From the NCBI RefSeq assembly GCF_932294415.1, contig NC_065543.1, forward strand, positions 25,538,530-25,602,529: 64,000 nucleotides of DNA, given 5' to 3'. Under the pieces are notes generated by a model that was not told where the DNA came from, made no database searches, and was given only the letters and a program-made list of their open reading frames with translations. The stretch comes from Quercus robur (taxonomy: Eukaryota; Streptophyta; Magnoliopsida; Fagales; Fagaceae). Below, in pieces: positions 33,808 through 44,600 of the stretch. Positions within the stretch are counted from its first letter, which is position 1. Every line of letters starts with the position of its first letter. The position numbers and the translations under genes were made by a program.

Positions 33808-34062
33808 AAAAGTTTTGGACAGAACCAAGGCCTTGCATGGTCCTCGGACTCAAGCCTATGGGGAAACCAAGCACTCAAAAAAAAGTTTTGGACAGAACCA
33901 AGGCCTTGCATGGTCCTCGGACTCAAGCCTATGGGGAAACCAACTACTTGGATGACAAAATTAGGTTTTGGACAGAGCCAAGGCGTTGTGAAGTCCTCGG
34001 ACTCAAGCCTATTGGGACGCCAACTACTCGGATGGGGAAAGTCCTCGGCTCAAATACTGTAA
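33808..34062 (+). repeat. second, short array of the 70-bp unit
   Basis: Three units related to the main array, 1.6 kb downstream of it. The first two are close copies; the third (33960-34030) is diverged (ttttggacagagccaaggcg). Its separate position and greater divergence suggest it is the older part or a displaced end of the main array. Downstream, 34590-34860 is strongly purine-rich (gaagaagga), giving only spurious ORFs. Confidence 0.8.
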
Positions 34063-35570
34063 AATGTTAAGGCCAATAAAAGTGGTAGGATGATGACGAG
34101 ACACCCCACTATTCGGTAGCCTAAGGGGGCTGTTCATTTTTGCGGGTGATATGTCTTCGGATGATTACTTCCTACACCGCATAGAGCATCCAGTTCTAAT
34201 CTCGGCATTGTTTCGGGTAAGTATCGTTATTCACAGGTACGCATTGCTATGTCAAACAATTCTATTAAAGTTATGGTGACATCTTTTTATTAGCAAGTAT
34301 TTTGGCCTTAGTTGTCATTGATTCAAATGCTATATTATTGTGCCGAGCAGCGCTTGCAAATTTGTAAAAACATAGACAGAACATGCAAAGTAAAATAACA
34401 ACAATTCTTATTAATATGAAAAATTATTACAACGTACAAAGAAGGGCTTGAACAAGCCTATACAAAAGGTGAATTGCCGAAGCAACGGTAACATCCGCAA
34501 TACAGATAAATAAACAGTCGGGTGTCTTTTAAACTCGTCTTCAAAGTCTCTCCAATCTCTGCCTCAGTATTGCCCATATTGAAAGAAGAACCTTCTTTGG
34601 AAAAAGATGAAGGAGAAGGAAGAAGAAGATGAAGGAGAAGGAAGAAGAAGATGGAGGAGATGAATGAGGAAGATGGAGGACATGAGTAAAAGAAGGAGGA
34701 GAAGAAGAGGGAAGAGATGAAAAGAAAGAGAAAGGAGCAAAAGAGGGAGAAGGAAAAGCACCAAGATGGATCTGGTGGTGGAAAGAAGAAGAAAGAGAGG
34801 CAAAGGGAGGCGCCAGTGAACGAAGAGAGGAAGAAGCAGGGGAACTTAGTCCCTGCCCCAGTCCTGACTCCTAACACACTGGTGCCATGTTAGATATGCT
34901 CATGAGGGAGCGGGTGGTACTGATAATGTGTGTCCTCGGCTCAGTCACGCCGAAAGTGTGATGTGACGAGCCCCTGCTTCGGATTTTGGCTGAAAGGAAG
35001 GCGAGACAAATCTTGAGTCTCCGCCATCCTTGCCCTGACCGAGCCATTTCAAGCTTCGTCAGAACATGGTGTTTCTGGGAGGGGAATGGTTTTTTCATTG
35101 CTTATTACTACGGTGAGTGTATTTCAGGTTAAGGTATAACCGGAGAGTTAAAGTAAACTCCGGAAGGAATCTAAGGGTTTCAAATTTTGGGGGGATTAAA
35201 GGGATTCATCTGTGGGAGAAACAACTCTTGTTTCTTCTCTTTATATAGGGGACGAAGAAGAGAGTACTTAATGTGTTCAGATCTCCAAGGAAATCTGCAA
35301 ACACGAGTACGCCTGTTTCATTCCCCCACGCCATCAAAAACCGTTGAATCTGGGAGGTCTCGTAAAGGGAAGATATTAAAGACGCGCTTCGAATAACCAA
35401 ACGGCATAAACGCATCGTACACCAATTAAGGGGAACATCTTGTAGACCGGTACACTCCCTGGGCAAGTGAAGAGTCGCCAGCGTCAGTCAAGGGATGAAT
35501 TAAATGAGCCATAATAAAGGCTCGGTATTGCCAAAAACCCCCTCTCCAATCAGGATGTTGGACAGCAGGG

Positions 35571-35584
35571 TTTTGAGGGGCTAT
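35571..35584 (+). other. polypurine-like tract before the 3' LTR
   Basis: ttttgaggggctat lies immediately before the 3' LTR start at 35585. Short and imperfect, but correctly placed for plus-strand priming. Confidence 0.45.
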
Positions 35585-36370
35585 TGTGGGGCCCAACAGT
35601 TTATGAGCCAGGCCCACTTGCTCATGGGAAGTCCAAAGGCCCAAACCGAAAAAGGTTATGGCCCAAGCTCAAAAATATAAGGCAAAAAATGGCCCAGAGA
35701 TGCAGCCGAGGACAGTTTAGTCCTCGGCAGACCCAAAGCTCCCTTGAGAAGAGGGGTAAAAAAGAGGTATAGGAACAAATCTGTAAGGAGATCTAAAATA
35801 TCTTGGGAAAGTTACCCTTACTACCCTTCCCAGATAAGGCTCTGCACCTAACAGAGCCGTATTCTTCAACTTTATCAACCATCCCCAACAATTCTGGGAT
35901 TAGACTGACGGGACAAATATCAGTCTTGTAAAGGTTGACCCTACACGTGGACGAAGGACAGCGAACGCAGGCTAGTATAAAAGAAAAAGTAAGTAAATCT
36001 GGAGAGGGGGGGCCCCAAGAAAAAGGAGGGACTTCCATCCCACCTGGAGGAGGAAGACTCCATGGATGAAAACATCTTAACAACTCATGCACATCACAGA
36101 AAAAACCCACCGTTGGGTGACCGGGGTAAGACCTTAATGATCCTCAGACCAAGTCCGAGGAGACCCACCCCGCAGGATACGACGCTATAGGGTTTAAATG
36201 CTCAAACCCAACTCCTTTTTCTACATGAATTCCTCTAAAACCAAGACCGGATCATCGCCCCGTGATCAAAGGCCAGCCTTTCAAGCCCACTCTCTACAAA
36301 TCATATTGTGAGGGATCATTCATGTACGAGCCCAACATCATTATTGGGCCGTTAAAAAAATCGTGTCCCT

Positions 36371-36373
<3 letters not shown>
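35585..36373 (+). repeat. 3' LTR of the LARD-like element
   Basis: 789 bp, nearly identical to 30117-30907. The listed differences are mostly transitions (for example aagactctgc/aaggctctgc, cctcggacc/cctcagacc, gacgttatag/gacgctatag). Followed by the TSD aatat and then the AT repeat of the Mutator-like host. Confidence 0.92.
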
Positions 36374-36406
<33 letters not shown>

Positions 36407-36580
36407 GCGGTAAATTCAAAACCGTACTTTGGTATTGATCGGTACTAAAATATCTCGTTCTTTTGGCCAAACCGGTACGGCCTATGGTATAAGATTAACT
36501 CCCTTGGTTTTAACACTTACTTTACTACTATTTATAATTTCCTTCTTCTTTCTAGTATTTTCTTGTTTTAATCTTGGGAA

Positions 36581-36728
36581 ATTATTGTGTACTCCCAGAG
36601 TATCATAAATGCATACTCCCTCTTCTCACATGAATGGTGGGTCCCACTAATTAAATTCATGGTGGGACTCACCATTTATATGAGAGGGGAGAGTACGCAT
36701 TTATGGTACTCTGGGAATACCTGATAAT
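36581..36728. repeat. fold-back repeat, about 67-bp arms
   Basis: Left arm 36581-36647 and right arm 36662-36728 are inverted copies with few mismatches and a 14-bp loop (for example actcccagagtatcataaat pairs with atttatggtactctgggaat). Most likely a small MITE. In the P450 intron it would be transcribed and could fold into a long hairpin. Confidence 0.75.
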
Positions 36729-37054
36729 TTTCCTTTAATCTTTCCCTCAGTACTTCTCTTACTACTATTTATTTTATTTGTTCCTTATTGATAATTAATT
36801 AACTAATCTTCTCCCCCACCCTACTCCTCATTGGCAAACAATATTTGCAATTAATAGTGTGTGAGATTTTCTATGGTCATAATAAATCTTATAAACAATC
36901 GAACACCTTTGGTGTAATGATTATTTTATAAATACAAAATTCTTATGGATGGGATAGGAGTTTCACACATTCACTTTCTTTTATTAAACACAGACATATA
37001 CATATAAATTAGGTTAGAATGAGATTTCTATCATAGATACAAATAAATAAATAA

Positions 37055-37096
<42 letters not shown>

Positions 37097-37981
37097 CATA
37101 ACACTTTTACAATAAACTAAGTTATTAGCATATCATAAATCAAAATAATAATAATTAAAAAAAAAAAGATTATACACTATAGCCCACCACAACTCAAAAC
37201 AAGCTTATTGTTAAATTTTTGTCCTACCATTTACTTTCTCTACAACGCATATGTCCCAACATCTGGTTCAATAATATTGGGTCCATAAACAAGTTTTAGC
37301 CAAGATGAGCATACTGTTTTTCGGTTATGTTAGAGTTATGGCAATACTTATTGCAGAAAAAATTTGTTCCTCGGCCCTCCCTTGCCCACTCTATATGCCA
37401 CATTGGTATGTAGTGTTATAGAAGAAAAATTTTAAGATATAACTTTTATGCCACAATTTTAATGTAGTTGACTGTAAGTGGTAAAAAAAATGCAACAAAC
37501 TAAGAAAAAAATGCTAATTACATCTTCATTTTACCCTAAATAGTATCTGATGGTCATGAAATTTGGTATCTATATTAAATTTATTAAGTGGTTTATTTCA
37601 TACCAATAAGTGTTATATATCTATAAAATCATATTGTATGTATATGTAACATACAAAAATGAAATTTAATCCTTTGATAAAAGGCATAGTTATTAATCCT
37701 TGATAATCTAGGAATTTTTTAACAAAAAGGGTATAACTAAAAATGTAATCAAATGGTAGATTTATCAAAATTGTCATCTAATAAAAAATTATTAAGTGGT
37801 ATAATATTACTTCAACTTATACTATATATATAATTTTAACCTAAAGAAGCTGATCTAATTTTAACCCAAAAATAAACTAACTTTTTCTTTTCACTTTAAA
37901 CCTTTTTATTTTTGGTTCTCAAATTTTTTTTTTTTTTTAACTCTTTGGTATCATTCAATAATAATAATAAAATCTCTCCTC

Positions 37982-38034
<53 letters not shown>
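36729..38034. repeat. AT-rich intron part with microsatellites
   Basis: (aaat)n at 37041-37060, (at)n at 37061-37094, and (ta)n then (ag)n at 37982-38034. No gene or element was recognised between them. Confidence 0.7.
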
Positions 38035-38039
<5 letters not shown>

Positions 38040-38401
38040 CCATGTAATTTTTAAGTAATTTTAGTAACTTACTTTTGGATGCGAATTTTTTTATTGGATG
38101 GCTCAAGTTACTTCTTTATTGGATGCAAATTTCAATAAATTCACTTTTGGATTACATTGTCTTTATATCCTCCATATTTGCAAAATTTTAAAATAATTGG
38201 AAATCAATAACTATCTCATCAATAAAATGTTTAAAATCAATAATTACCACATCAGTTTCTTAGGTTTGTTTTTAGCAAAATTGGTGACATTATAACACTT
38301 TGTTTCCTTTAGACAAAGATGTTTGCGGCGTTTGCCTCAACGATTTCCGTTTCGAGAAATGGTATTGTTTACTTAGTTTTCTAACCATTCATTGCCCTCA
38401 G

Positions 38402-39229
38402 GGATTGACGTCGCGCATTAAGAAACTTGGCAAGACTCTTGATGTAGTATTGGAGAACATTATCCAGGAGCATGAACAAATTCCTAGTGGTCCACAAAGT
38501 TGTGAAAAGGACTTTTTAGACATGTTACTTTCTTTGATGAATCAACCCATGAATGCCCATGATGAGAATTCATGTAAAATTGATCGAAGAGTTATCAAGG
38601 CTATCATTATAGACATGATTACTGCTACATATGACACTTCAGCTATTAGCATTGAATGGACCATTTCTGAACTCTTGAGGCATCCACGGATAATGAAACA
38701 TGTACAGGATGAGCTAGAACGTGTAATTGGAATGAATAGGATGGTGGAGGAAACAGATTTAGCAAATTTAACTTACTTGGGTATGGTGATTAAGGAAAGC
38801 TTCAGACTACATCCTGTTGCACCATTTCTAATCCCACGTGAATCAATGGAGGAGATTGAGATTAATGGATATTACATACCCAAGAAATCACGAGTAATGA
38901 TAAATTATTGGGCTATTGGACGAGATCCTTATGTGTGGTCGGATAATGTGAAAGAATTTTACCCTGAAAGGTTCATAAATAATAATATAGACCTCAAGGG
39001 ACATGACTTCCAGCTTATCCCATTTGGATCCGGTCGTAGAGGTTGCCCTGGATTACAATTAGGGCTTACGACCGTCACTTATGTTCTCGCTCAGTTGCTG
39101 CATTGTTTTGATTGGGTGCTCCCTAATGGCATGTTGCCTAATGATTTGGACATAAGTGAGAAGTTTGGGCTATCAATGCCAAGAGCCAAGCACTTACTTG
39201 CGATGCCAACCTATCGCCTACTTGGTTAA
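38402..39229 (+). CDS. cytochrome P450, CYP71 clan, CYP736A-like: exon 2
   Basis: Encodes residues 225-499, starting GLTSRIKKLGKTLD directly after acceptor CCCTCAG (phase 0), and joins exon 1 as DLQ|GLT, a conserved junction in this family. It has the I-helix ATYDTS (acid-alcohol pair kept; Thr where Ala or Gly is usual), the K-helix KESFRLHP (ExxR), FYPERF, and the haem loop PFGSGRRGCPG with the Cys ligand. The stop is at 39227-39229. Spliced length, 499 aa, is normal. AATAAA-like polyadenylation signals lie at about 39397, 39419 and 39455. In genomic DNA an ORF extends further upstream to 38300, but that part is intron. Confidence 0.92.
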   Translation, partial: GLTSRIKKLGKTLDVVLENIIQEHEQIPSGPQSCEKDFLDMLLSLMNQPMNAHDENSCKIDRRVIKAIIIDMITATYDTSAISIEWTISELLRHPRIMKHVQDELERVIGMNRMVEETDLANLTYLGMVIKESFRLHPVAPFLIPRESMEEIEINGYYIPKKSRVMINYWAIGRDPYVWSDNVKEFYPERFINNNIDLKGHDFQLIPFGSGRRGCPGLQLGLTTVTYVLAQLLHCFDWVLPNGMLPNDLDISEKFGLSMPRAKHLLAMPTYRLLG

Positions 39230-40241
39230 ACTTGTAAGATAATTATCATTTAATCTTTAAAGAAGTTTTCTTAATTATACTTGATGTGTTTTAATGGGAG
39301 GTTTTCATCTATCTTTTTTTTTTAGGTCAAAAGAAAAGGTTCCATAAGAACAGTTATTGAAGACATTGCAACACCAAGTTATTTTATGTTACCTCAAATA
39401 AAATATTAGCCTACCTCAAATAAAATATTGGATTCAAATGTACTGTGTCCTCCTAAAAATAAAATGTCATAGTTCACACAACTTGGAGACTTTTACTAAA
39501 TGTTTAATATAATTCGTTAAGATTTTTAGCGACAAGTACCTTTTTACAAGTAGTACAATTAGAAGATTTTGTGAATTTGTCTCGTTGGAGTGCAATATCT
39601 ATAAAAAACTGATTATGGATGTTTATTTATAAATAATGTCAACACCAAATTTTGGCACTCATCCACCAACCTCTAGAATGCTTCACTTGGTTATCAAAGC
39701 AACATATTCAACACTAGGAAAAGGAGCATTTCTCACTTGCCTTTACTCCTGATCTTTTACAATTACTGAAAACACTTTGTTCATGGGGATATAGCGGATC
39801 CATAAGAAGTATCTGTCCTAATAACAAAGGAAAAGCACTTGTTCAATCCTTGAGAAACCTCATGGTGCATTCTTGTTGCTAGTACTCAAATATGGGGTGT
39901 TTGGTTCACTTGATGTTACAATTTATATTCAATGACAGAGCCAGAAATTTTTCTAAGAGAGGCCAACCGTTGAAAAATATTCGATGGACTTCATCGTGTT
40001 GATTAACAGGATTTTTTTTTTTTAATATTACTCGTTATAATACAAGATCATCTTCTAAGGAAACAATATATGTTTGCTTAAGTTAACATATTTGAACTTT
40101 TCAATAATAATAATAATTGGTAAACCACTGAGTTGCATACTTGATAATGGTAAGAGTGTTAAGATCATTTACATATTGGAGTTGCTAGATTCTAGTTTGA
40201 AGGATTGTGAGGTCATGTGCTTCTAGTTTCCTAGCTGCTAA
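39230..40241. other. P450 3' flank, no further gene
   Basis: Begins with the P450 3' UTR and polyadenylation-like signals. At 39944-39980 there is a hAT-terminus-like scrap (cagagccagaaatttttcta). At 39712 the sequence cactaggaaaaggagc weakly resembles the CACTA terminus at 46377-46394 and might be the decayed left end of that element, but this is unproven. Confidence 0.4.
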
Positions 40242-41599
40242 CAGGGCCGGCTTAACAACTTTTGGGGCTTTAGGCGAAAATTTTAAATGGGGCCTTTTTA
40301 TCAGATGTTTGAATATTATTAGGACTATTTTCATTATTCTCTTTTTGTTGTATAATTTCATTATCTTCCAACTCTTTTTGATAAGTTTCTTGTTCATTTG
40401 TAATATTTTCACCCAAACTTTCTGTTGTGTTTTTTTTAATACTAGTAACAAATTTATCCATAGATCCTTTTTGAGATTCAATTTGTTTTTCAATTTTTCT
40501 CTTTTTTAGAAGTTTTCCATATCCGGATAAATATTTTCTAGTAGACATTTATAATGAGAAAATATTTATAGATAAATAAAACAGAATTTATAATTAAAAA
40601 TGATAATTTAAGTAAAAATAAAATTTAAAGTATAGAACAATAGAACCTAATTATTGCAATTTTTCTAAAGCCGTGACCACTTTAAAGTTTAAACCTGCAT
40701 AAATAAAAATTAATTTAATACATGGTTTAATAAATTAATGTCACTATAATACAAATGAGCTTATATGATACACATCAAATTATTAATTGGTATAATAATT
40801 TATAATAATAGATAAAGTGTCAAATTAAAAAAAAAAAAAAAAGTAAAAGTGAGAAACTGTCGGACCAAACCGTGTAAATTATAACTATGGTCTGTGGGCT
40901 GTGCTCCTATCAAGAAAAAGAAAAAGTGAGAACCATCCAGCCTGTACTCCACTACATCCTATATTCCTATCAGTATCAAATATCATGGCAAAAAAAGGTC
41001 CAAAGAGGGGTAGAATTAGAAAAGCCATCATAGCAAAAAACATGTCCCATCCCATCAAACAATTGTGCAGTGCAGTGAAAGTGTGAAACAAACAAAAAAT
41101 ATATATAATTTAAGTTAAAGAAATAGAAGACTGAGTCTTTATTTTCGGAAAGACAGAGAAACTGAGAAAGAGGGGAAGAACTAAAGAAGAAGAATACCTC
41201 TTGTGATTGCCGACTGGTACGCTGGAATCAACAAAGAAAAATTTCAAGCTAGACTGACTGACTGAGTTGATGGAAAAAGATCAAGAATCGAGATGAAGAT
41301 GAAGAAAAGAAAGGTAAGACCGTAAGAATATAGATGAAGAGGCAGAGAGATAGAGAGATGAGAGGTTTTTCTTTTGTTTTTTAAATTTATAATATCTATT
41401 TTAGCATATTTCAAGACAATTATGTTGTATTATTAATGAATTTGTCTGCTATTAATTTTGATTTTAGCATATTTCAAGAATGAGTTAATAAATCTATCTT
41501 CTAAAATTTAATTTTGTTAGCTAAAGTTTGACTATTTTTTTCCTTTTTAAATTTTTGCATTTTAGGATACAATAAGGCATTTTTAATGCATTTTATTGA

Positions 41600-41637
<38 letters not shown>

Positions 41638-41696
41638 TTACAAGTGGGCCTTCTTTTATTTGGGCATCAATTGTATCACCTATTGAGCCGGCTCTG
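40242..41696 (-). mobile_element. deleted hAT element with transposase start
   Basis: The left end cagggccggcttaac and, on the minus strand, the right end CAGAGCCGGCTCAAT are inverted repeats. The 8-bp flanks gctgctaa and gctgctgc match in 6 of 8 bases. It carries a transposase N-terminus on the minus strand at 40270-40548 and nothing of the catalytic core, so it is internally deleted. An (at)n repeat lies at 41604-41632. Confidence 0.75.
40270..40548 (-). pseudogene. hAT transposase N-terminus (TTF-type zinc finger family)
   Basis: 92 codons starting MSTRKYLSGYGKLLKKRKIE and including ESQKGSMDKFV, the typical start of plant TTF-type zinc-finger hAT transposases (usually 700-800 aa). The zinc finger, catalytic RNase-H-like domain and dimerisation domain are all missing because the element ends 28 bp further on. 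The last codons run into the terminal repeat, so no functional transposase is possible. Confidence 0.7.
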
Positions 41697-41699
41697 GCT

Positions 41700-44600
41700 G
41701 CTGCCATATGTGCTTGTAAGTCAATACTCTCCTAAGCAACATATTTTAAGCACTACAATTATGGAAGAGATGATTACTTTTTTACATCAATCACAAGATA
41801 CTCCCTCCGTCCCACTTTGTTTGTCTTGTTTGAAAAGTCAAATATTTAAAGAGAATATTATTTATTATCTTGTCTGCCTTATAAAAATGTATAAGTTTAC
41901 AAAACTACCCTTAAATAAATTTATCAGTTTTTTTTAAAAAGAGTTATTCTTAATGAGGCTTAGGGGTATAATAGGAACATTAGTAAACTAATAGCTTTTA
42001 TTTTTAGAAACAGGACAATATTTTGGGACATTCTAAAATGGAATAGAGGACAAACAAAGTGGGACAATATTTTGGGACATCCTAGGCAACAAGCTCCTTC
42101 GACTGATGATGATAGACAACATTCCCAGGGGAGTGATGACGAAACATAACCACCAGGTTGGTGTATTTTTGTATGTGGTTGGAGAGTTGAGATTTAGACC
42201 CACTTGACCCTCATCACTTGTAATACATTTTGAGGATTATGACTGAATATATTTTAATATTGTCATTAAATATCCTTATACTAATAAGGATACAATATAA
42301 ACTTATATGTTTTTTTGGAATATCTAAGCATCCCAATGGCTAGTTTCTTGACATTTCATTCTTTTGTGTTTCATTGTAATTTGATGCAACTTGTTGGTGG
42401 TTTAATAGATCCCGAGGACGTACTTGTAGTTGGAGTGAACAATGTACCCAATAAACGTGGGCCTAACTGGTTTGACGACATTTGGAATATGCCACCGCAG
42501 AAAAAACTATTCTTGCAAGTAAATAAAGCAGGCCAGCCGGTCGGGAAAAATGTTGGGTCTTAGGCAAGGTGGCTGGGAACAATAGCAAGAAGGCATGACA
42601 TGTGCCCAATTAGTTATGTTCGTTGGTCTTCAGTGCCACAACAATACAAGAATCGGAGCTGGGAAGCCATTTAGGTATTAGGCAAAGAGCTACGGTAAAA
42701 GGGGTTTCTTTATTACTTGTTTAAAGCTTTATGCAAGTTTGTTATTATGTTGAAAATGTGACATTTGTTAATTCAAATTTACACATGGTATATACTCAAG
42801 GAAAATATTACTTGCAAAATACAAAAGTAATATTGGGGATGAGAGAGAGAAAGAGAGAGAGAGCTGAGTTAGGCAGGTGTAGCCATGAGCTTAGGAGAGT
42901 CAAACAAATCCAAGTAAGGAGGAGTATAAGAGTTGATAGGCTTGTGAAGAAGCATTTCTTGGGAGTTGGGAAAGGAACGGGTCCTTAGGGTTGAATGGAG
43001 GAAAGGGGATTTTGGATTTGTTTTAGGCATTAATGGCACAGATGGTAGTCCTCAAATTTTTGAAACTACCCATTGTGGTTCTTCTTCTAAGGGACTGTGA
43101 TAAGGAAGCTAAAGCTGAGGGAAGTGAAGAGGCCATTGGAAAGTGCAGAGGGGTGGTGGCCATGATGTGTTTTTTTTGGGTTTGTATTTCTGTTTTTTGG
43201 TGAGGAAGATTGTGGATGGTGGGTCGGATTATGGATTTGTCCGAATGGGTTAATCTAAACACACCATATACATGGATGGTTGTTTATCAAATATCAAAAT
43301 TAGATTTTTTTTTTTTTTTTGGGATAAGTATTTTTATATATGGTTTGATTATATTTAGTTTTAGAAAGTGCTTTTATTTTGCTAGTAACATGACCAATCA
43401 AATTAAGTTTTTTATTATATTGAGAATGTGACATTTGTTAATTCAACTTTACACATGGTAGGCACGATGGATAATTCTTGCAAACCTCATCCCACCTGCC
43501 AAGCAGAGGAAATAGGCACTGTCACGGATTGGGAATTTGTGAAGGGGCCACAAAACAGAGTTGAAGGAGAACTACTACAAACCGAGCATTCCTAAGGAAG
43601 CTTTACTTGAGCTATCACTGCCGGAGGTTGATGACAATCAATTTCATGTGTTGGTGGAGTACTGGTTTTCTCAGAAAGGCGTGGTAGTAATAGTTACAGT
43701 AGTATAGATATTTTGCTTTTATAAGTTTCGTGCTCAAGAGTATTATATATTAGCTTGTTATTGTAATTGGTAGTGACTTTGTTGAAATGTTCATAGGACC
43801 TGTCTAAAGATAACAAAGAGCGGCGTGCAAAGTAGACAAAGCTGCATACGCTGGGATCCAAAAGCTATGCCCAGACGGTGGATAGCATTGTAAGAACAAC
43901 ATTATATATATTAATAACATGCAAAAATTAACAAAGCATATATTATTTTGTGTTCTAAAGTAGAAATAAATGTAATTAGACACCATTGAATCAACACCCT
44001 CGCTTTAATATGCCAAATGTACTGACCATTGTAGGCAAACAAGAATGGCAAGCAAATAGAGAGAGGTGAGATGTATGAAGTGACATATTCTCACAGTGAT
44101 GGTACTGCTGTGAATGAAATTGCGGAAGCAAATATTGTAAGTTTGTAATAAGTTATATTAGTAATTTGAATGTATTATATTTTGAGTTGGAAAGAAGTTC
44201 TTTGATGGCAGAGGACTATTTAAGATTGAAGTTGTTGGTTCATATTAACCATTACAGGTGCTATAACATATGACCATGTGCATCTTCATTACTTGTCATG
44301 ACCATATGCCTGGTTTTGCATGGCTTATGAATTGTATATAAGGTACATATGCAGGAACTAGAGTATGCTATGTGCTGCATAGAGGTTTAACATAGTAAGA
44401 TGCATGTATTGGTGTTAGATGATAAGTTAAGGTATTCAAGTTAAATTTTTTACCAATCAATCTTATGGAGATACTATGCTTTTGAGATTTTCATGCCTAT
44501 ACATGAATTTACCTTAGATATCAATTATAAAACTTGAAATAGAAAAATCAACAATATAATAACTCTAAGGACACAATATATATATGGTTTGGGTTCTAAA

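Larger units (their letters stand above)
30117..36373 (+). mobile_element. complete non-coding LTR retrotransposon (LARD-like)
   Basis: Two LTRs (30117-30907, 35585-36373), a primer-binding site directly after the first, a purine-rich tract before the second, and a perfect 5-bp TSD aatat (30112-30116 and 36374-36378). The 4.7-kb interior encodes no gag, protease, integrase or reverse transcriptase, so it must use proteins of a partner element. It instead holds tandem arrays. By eye the LTRs differ at about ten positions, so it inserted recently. It lies sense to the P450, within its intron. Confidence 0.92.
29110..36505. mobile_element. Mutator-like non-autonomous element, copy 2 (in the P450 intron)
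   Basis: Flanked by a perfect 9-bp TSD ggttttaac (29101-29109 and 36506-36514). The ends ctgcggagtcaatacc... and ...gattaactccctt correspond to those of 22653-25100. Without the LTR element inside it, about 1.13 kb remains, non-coding. It differs from copy 1 by lacking the 175-bp duplication and by having two small related inserts at 29690-30005. The site where the LTR element landed is the AT repeat shared by both copies. Confidence 0.75.
28758..38401 (+). other. single 9.6-kb intron of the P450, filled with transposons
   Basis: GT-AG intron of 9644 bp. From 5' to 3' it holds unique AT-rich sequence with a T-run (28822-28842), a Mutator-like element (29110-36505) that contains a complete LTR retrotransposon (30117-36373), a fold-back repeat (36581-36728), and AT-rich sequence with microsatellites up to the acceptor. 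About 7.4 kb of the intron is inserted DNA, leaving roughly 2.2 kb of possible ancestral intron. Confidence 0.85.

Noticed and set aside
34458-34877. 139-codon minus-strand ORF rich in Ser, Phe and Leu
   Set aside because: Arises from a purine-rich low-complexity tract in the LTR element.
38300-38401. P450 exon 2 starting at the ATG at 38300 as a separate short gene
   Set aside because: The 34 residues before GLTSR have no P450 similarity, a good acceptor ends at 38401, and exon 1 supplies the missing N-terminal half in phase.
39712-39730. Left terminus of the CACTA element
   Set aside because: Only cacta plus gaaaag-like similarity; no matching 3-bp target duplication (caa versus gaa) and no subterminal repeats beside it. 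Kept only as a candidate.
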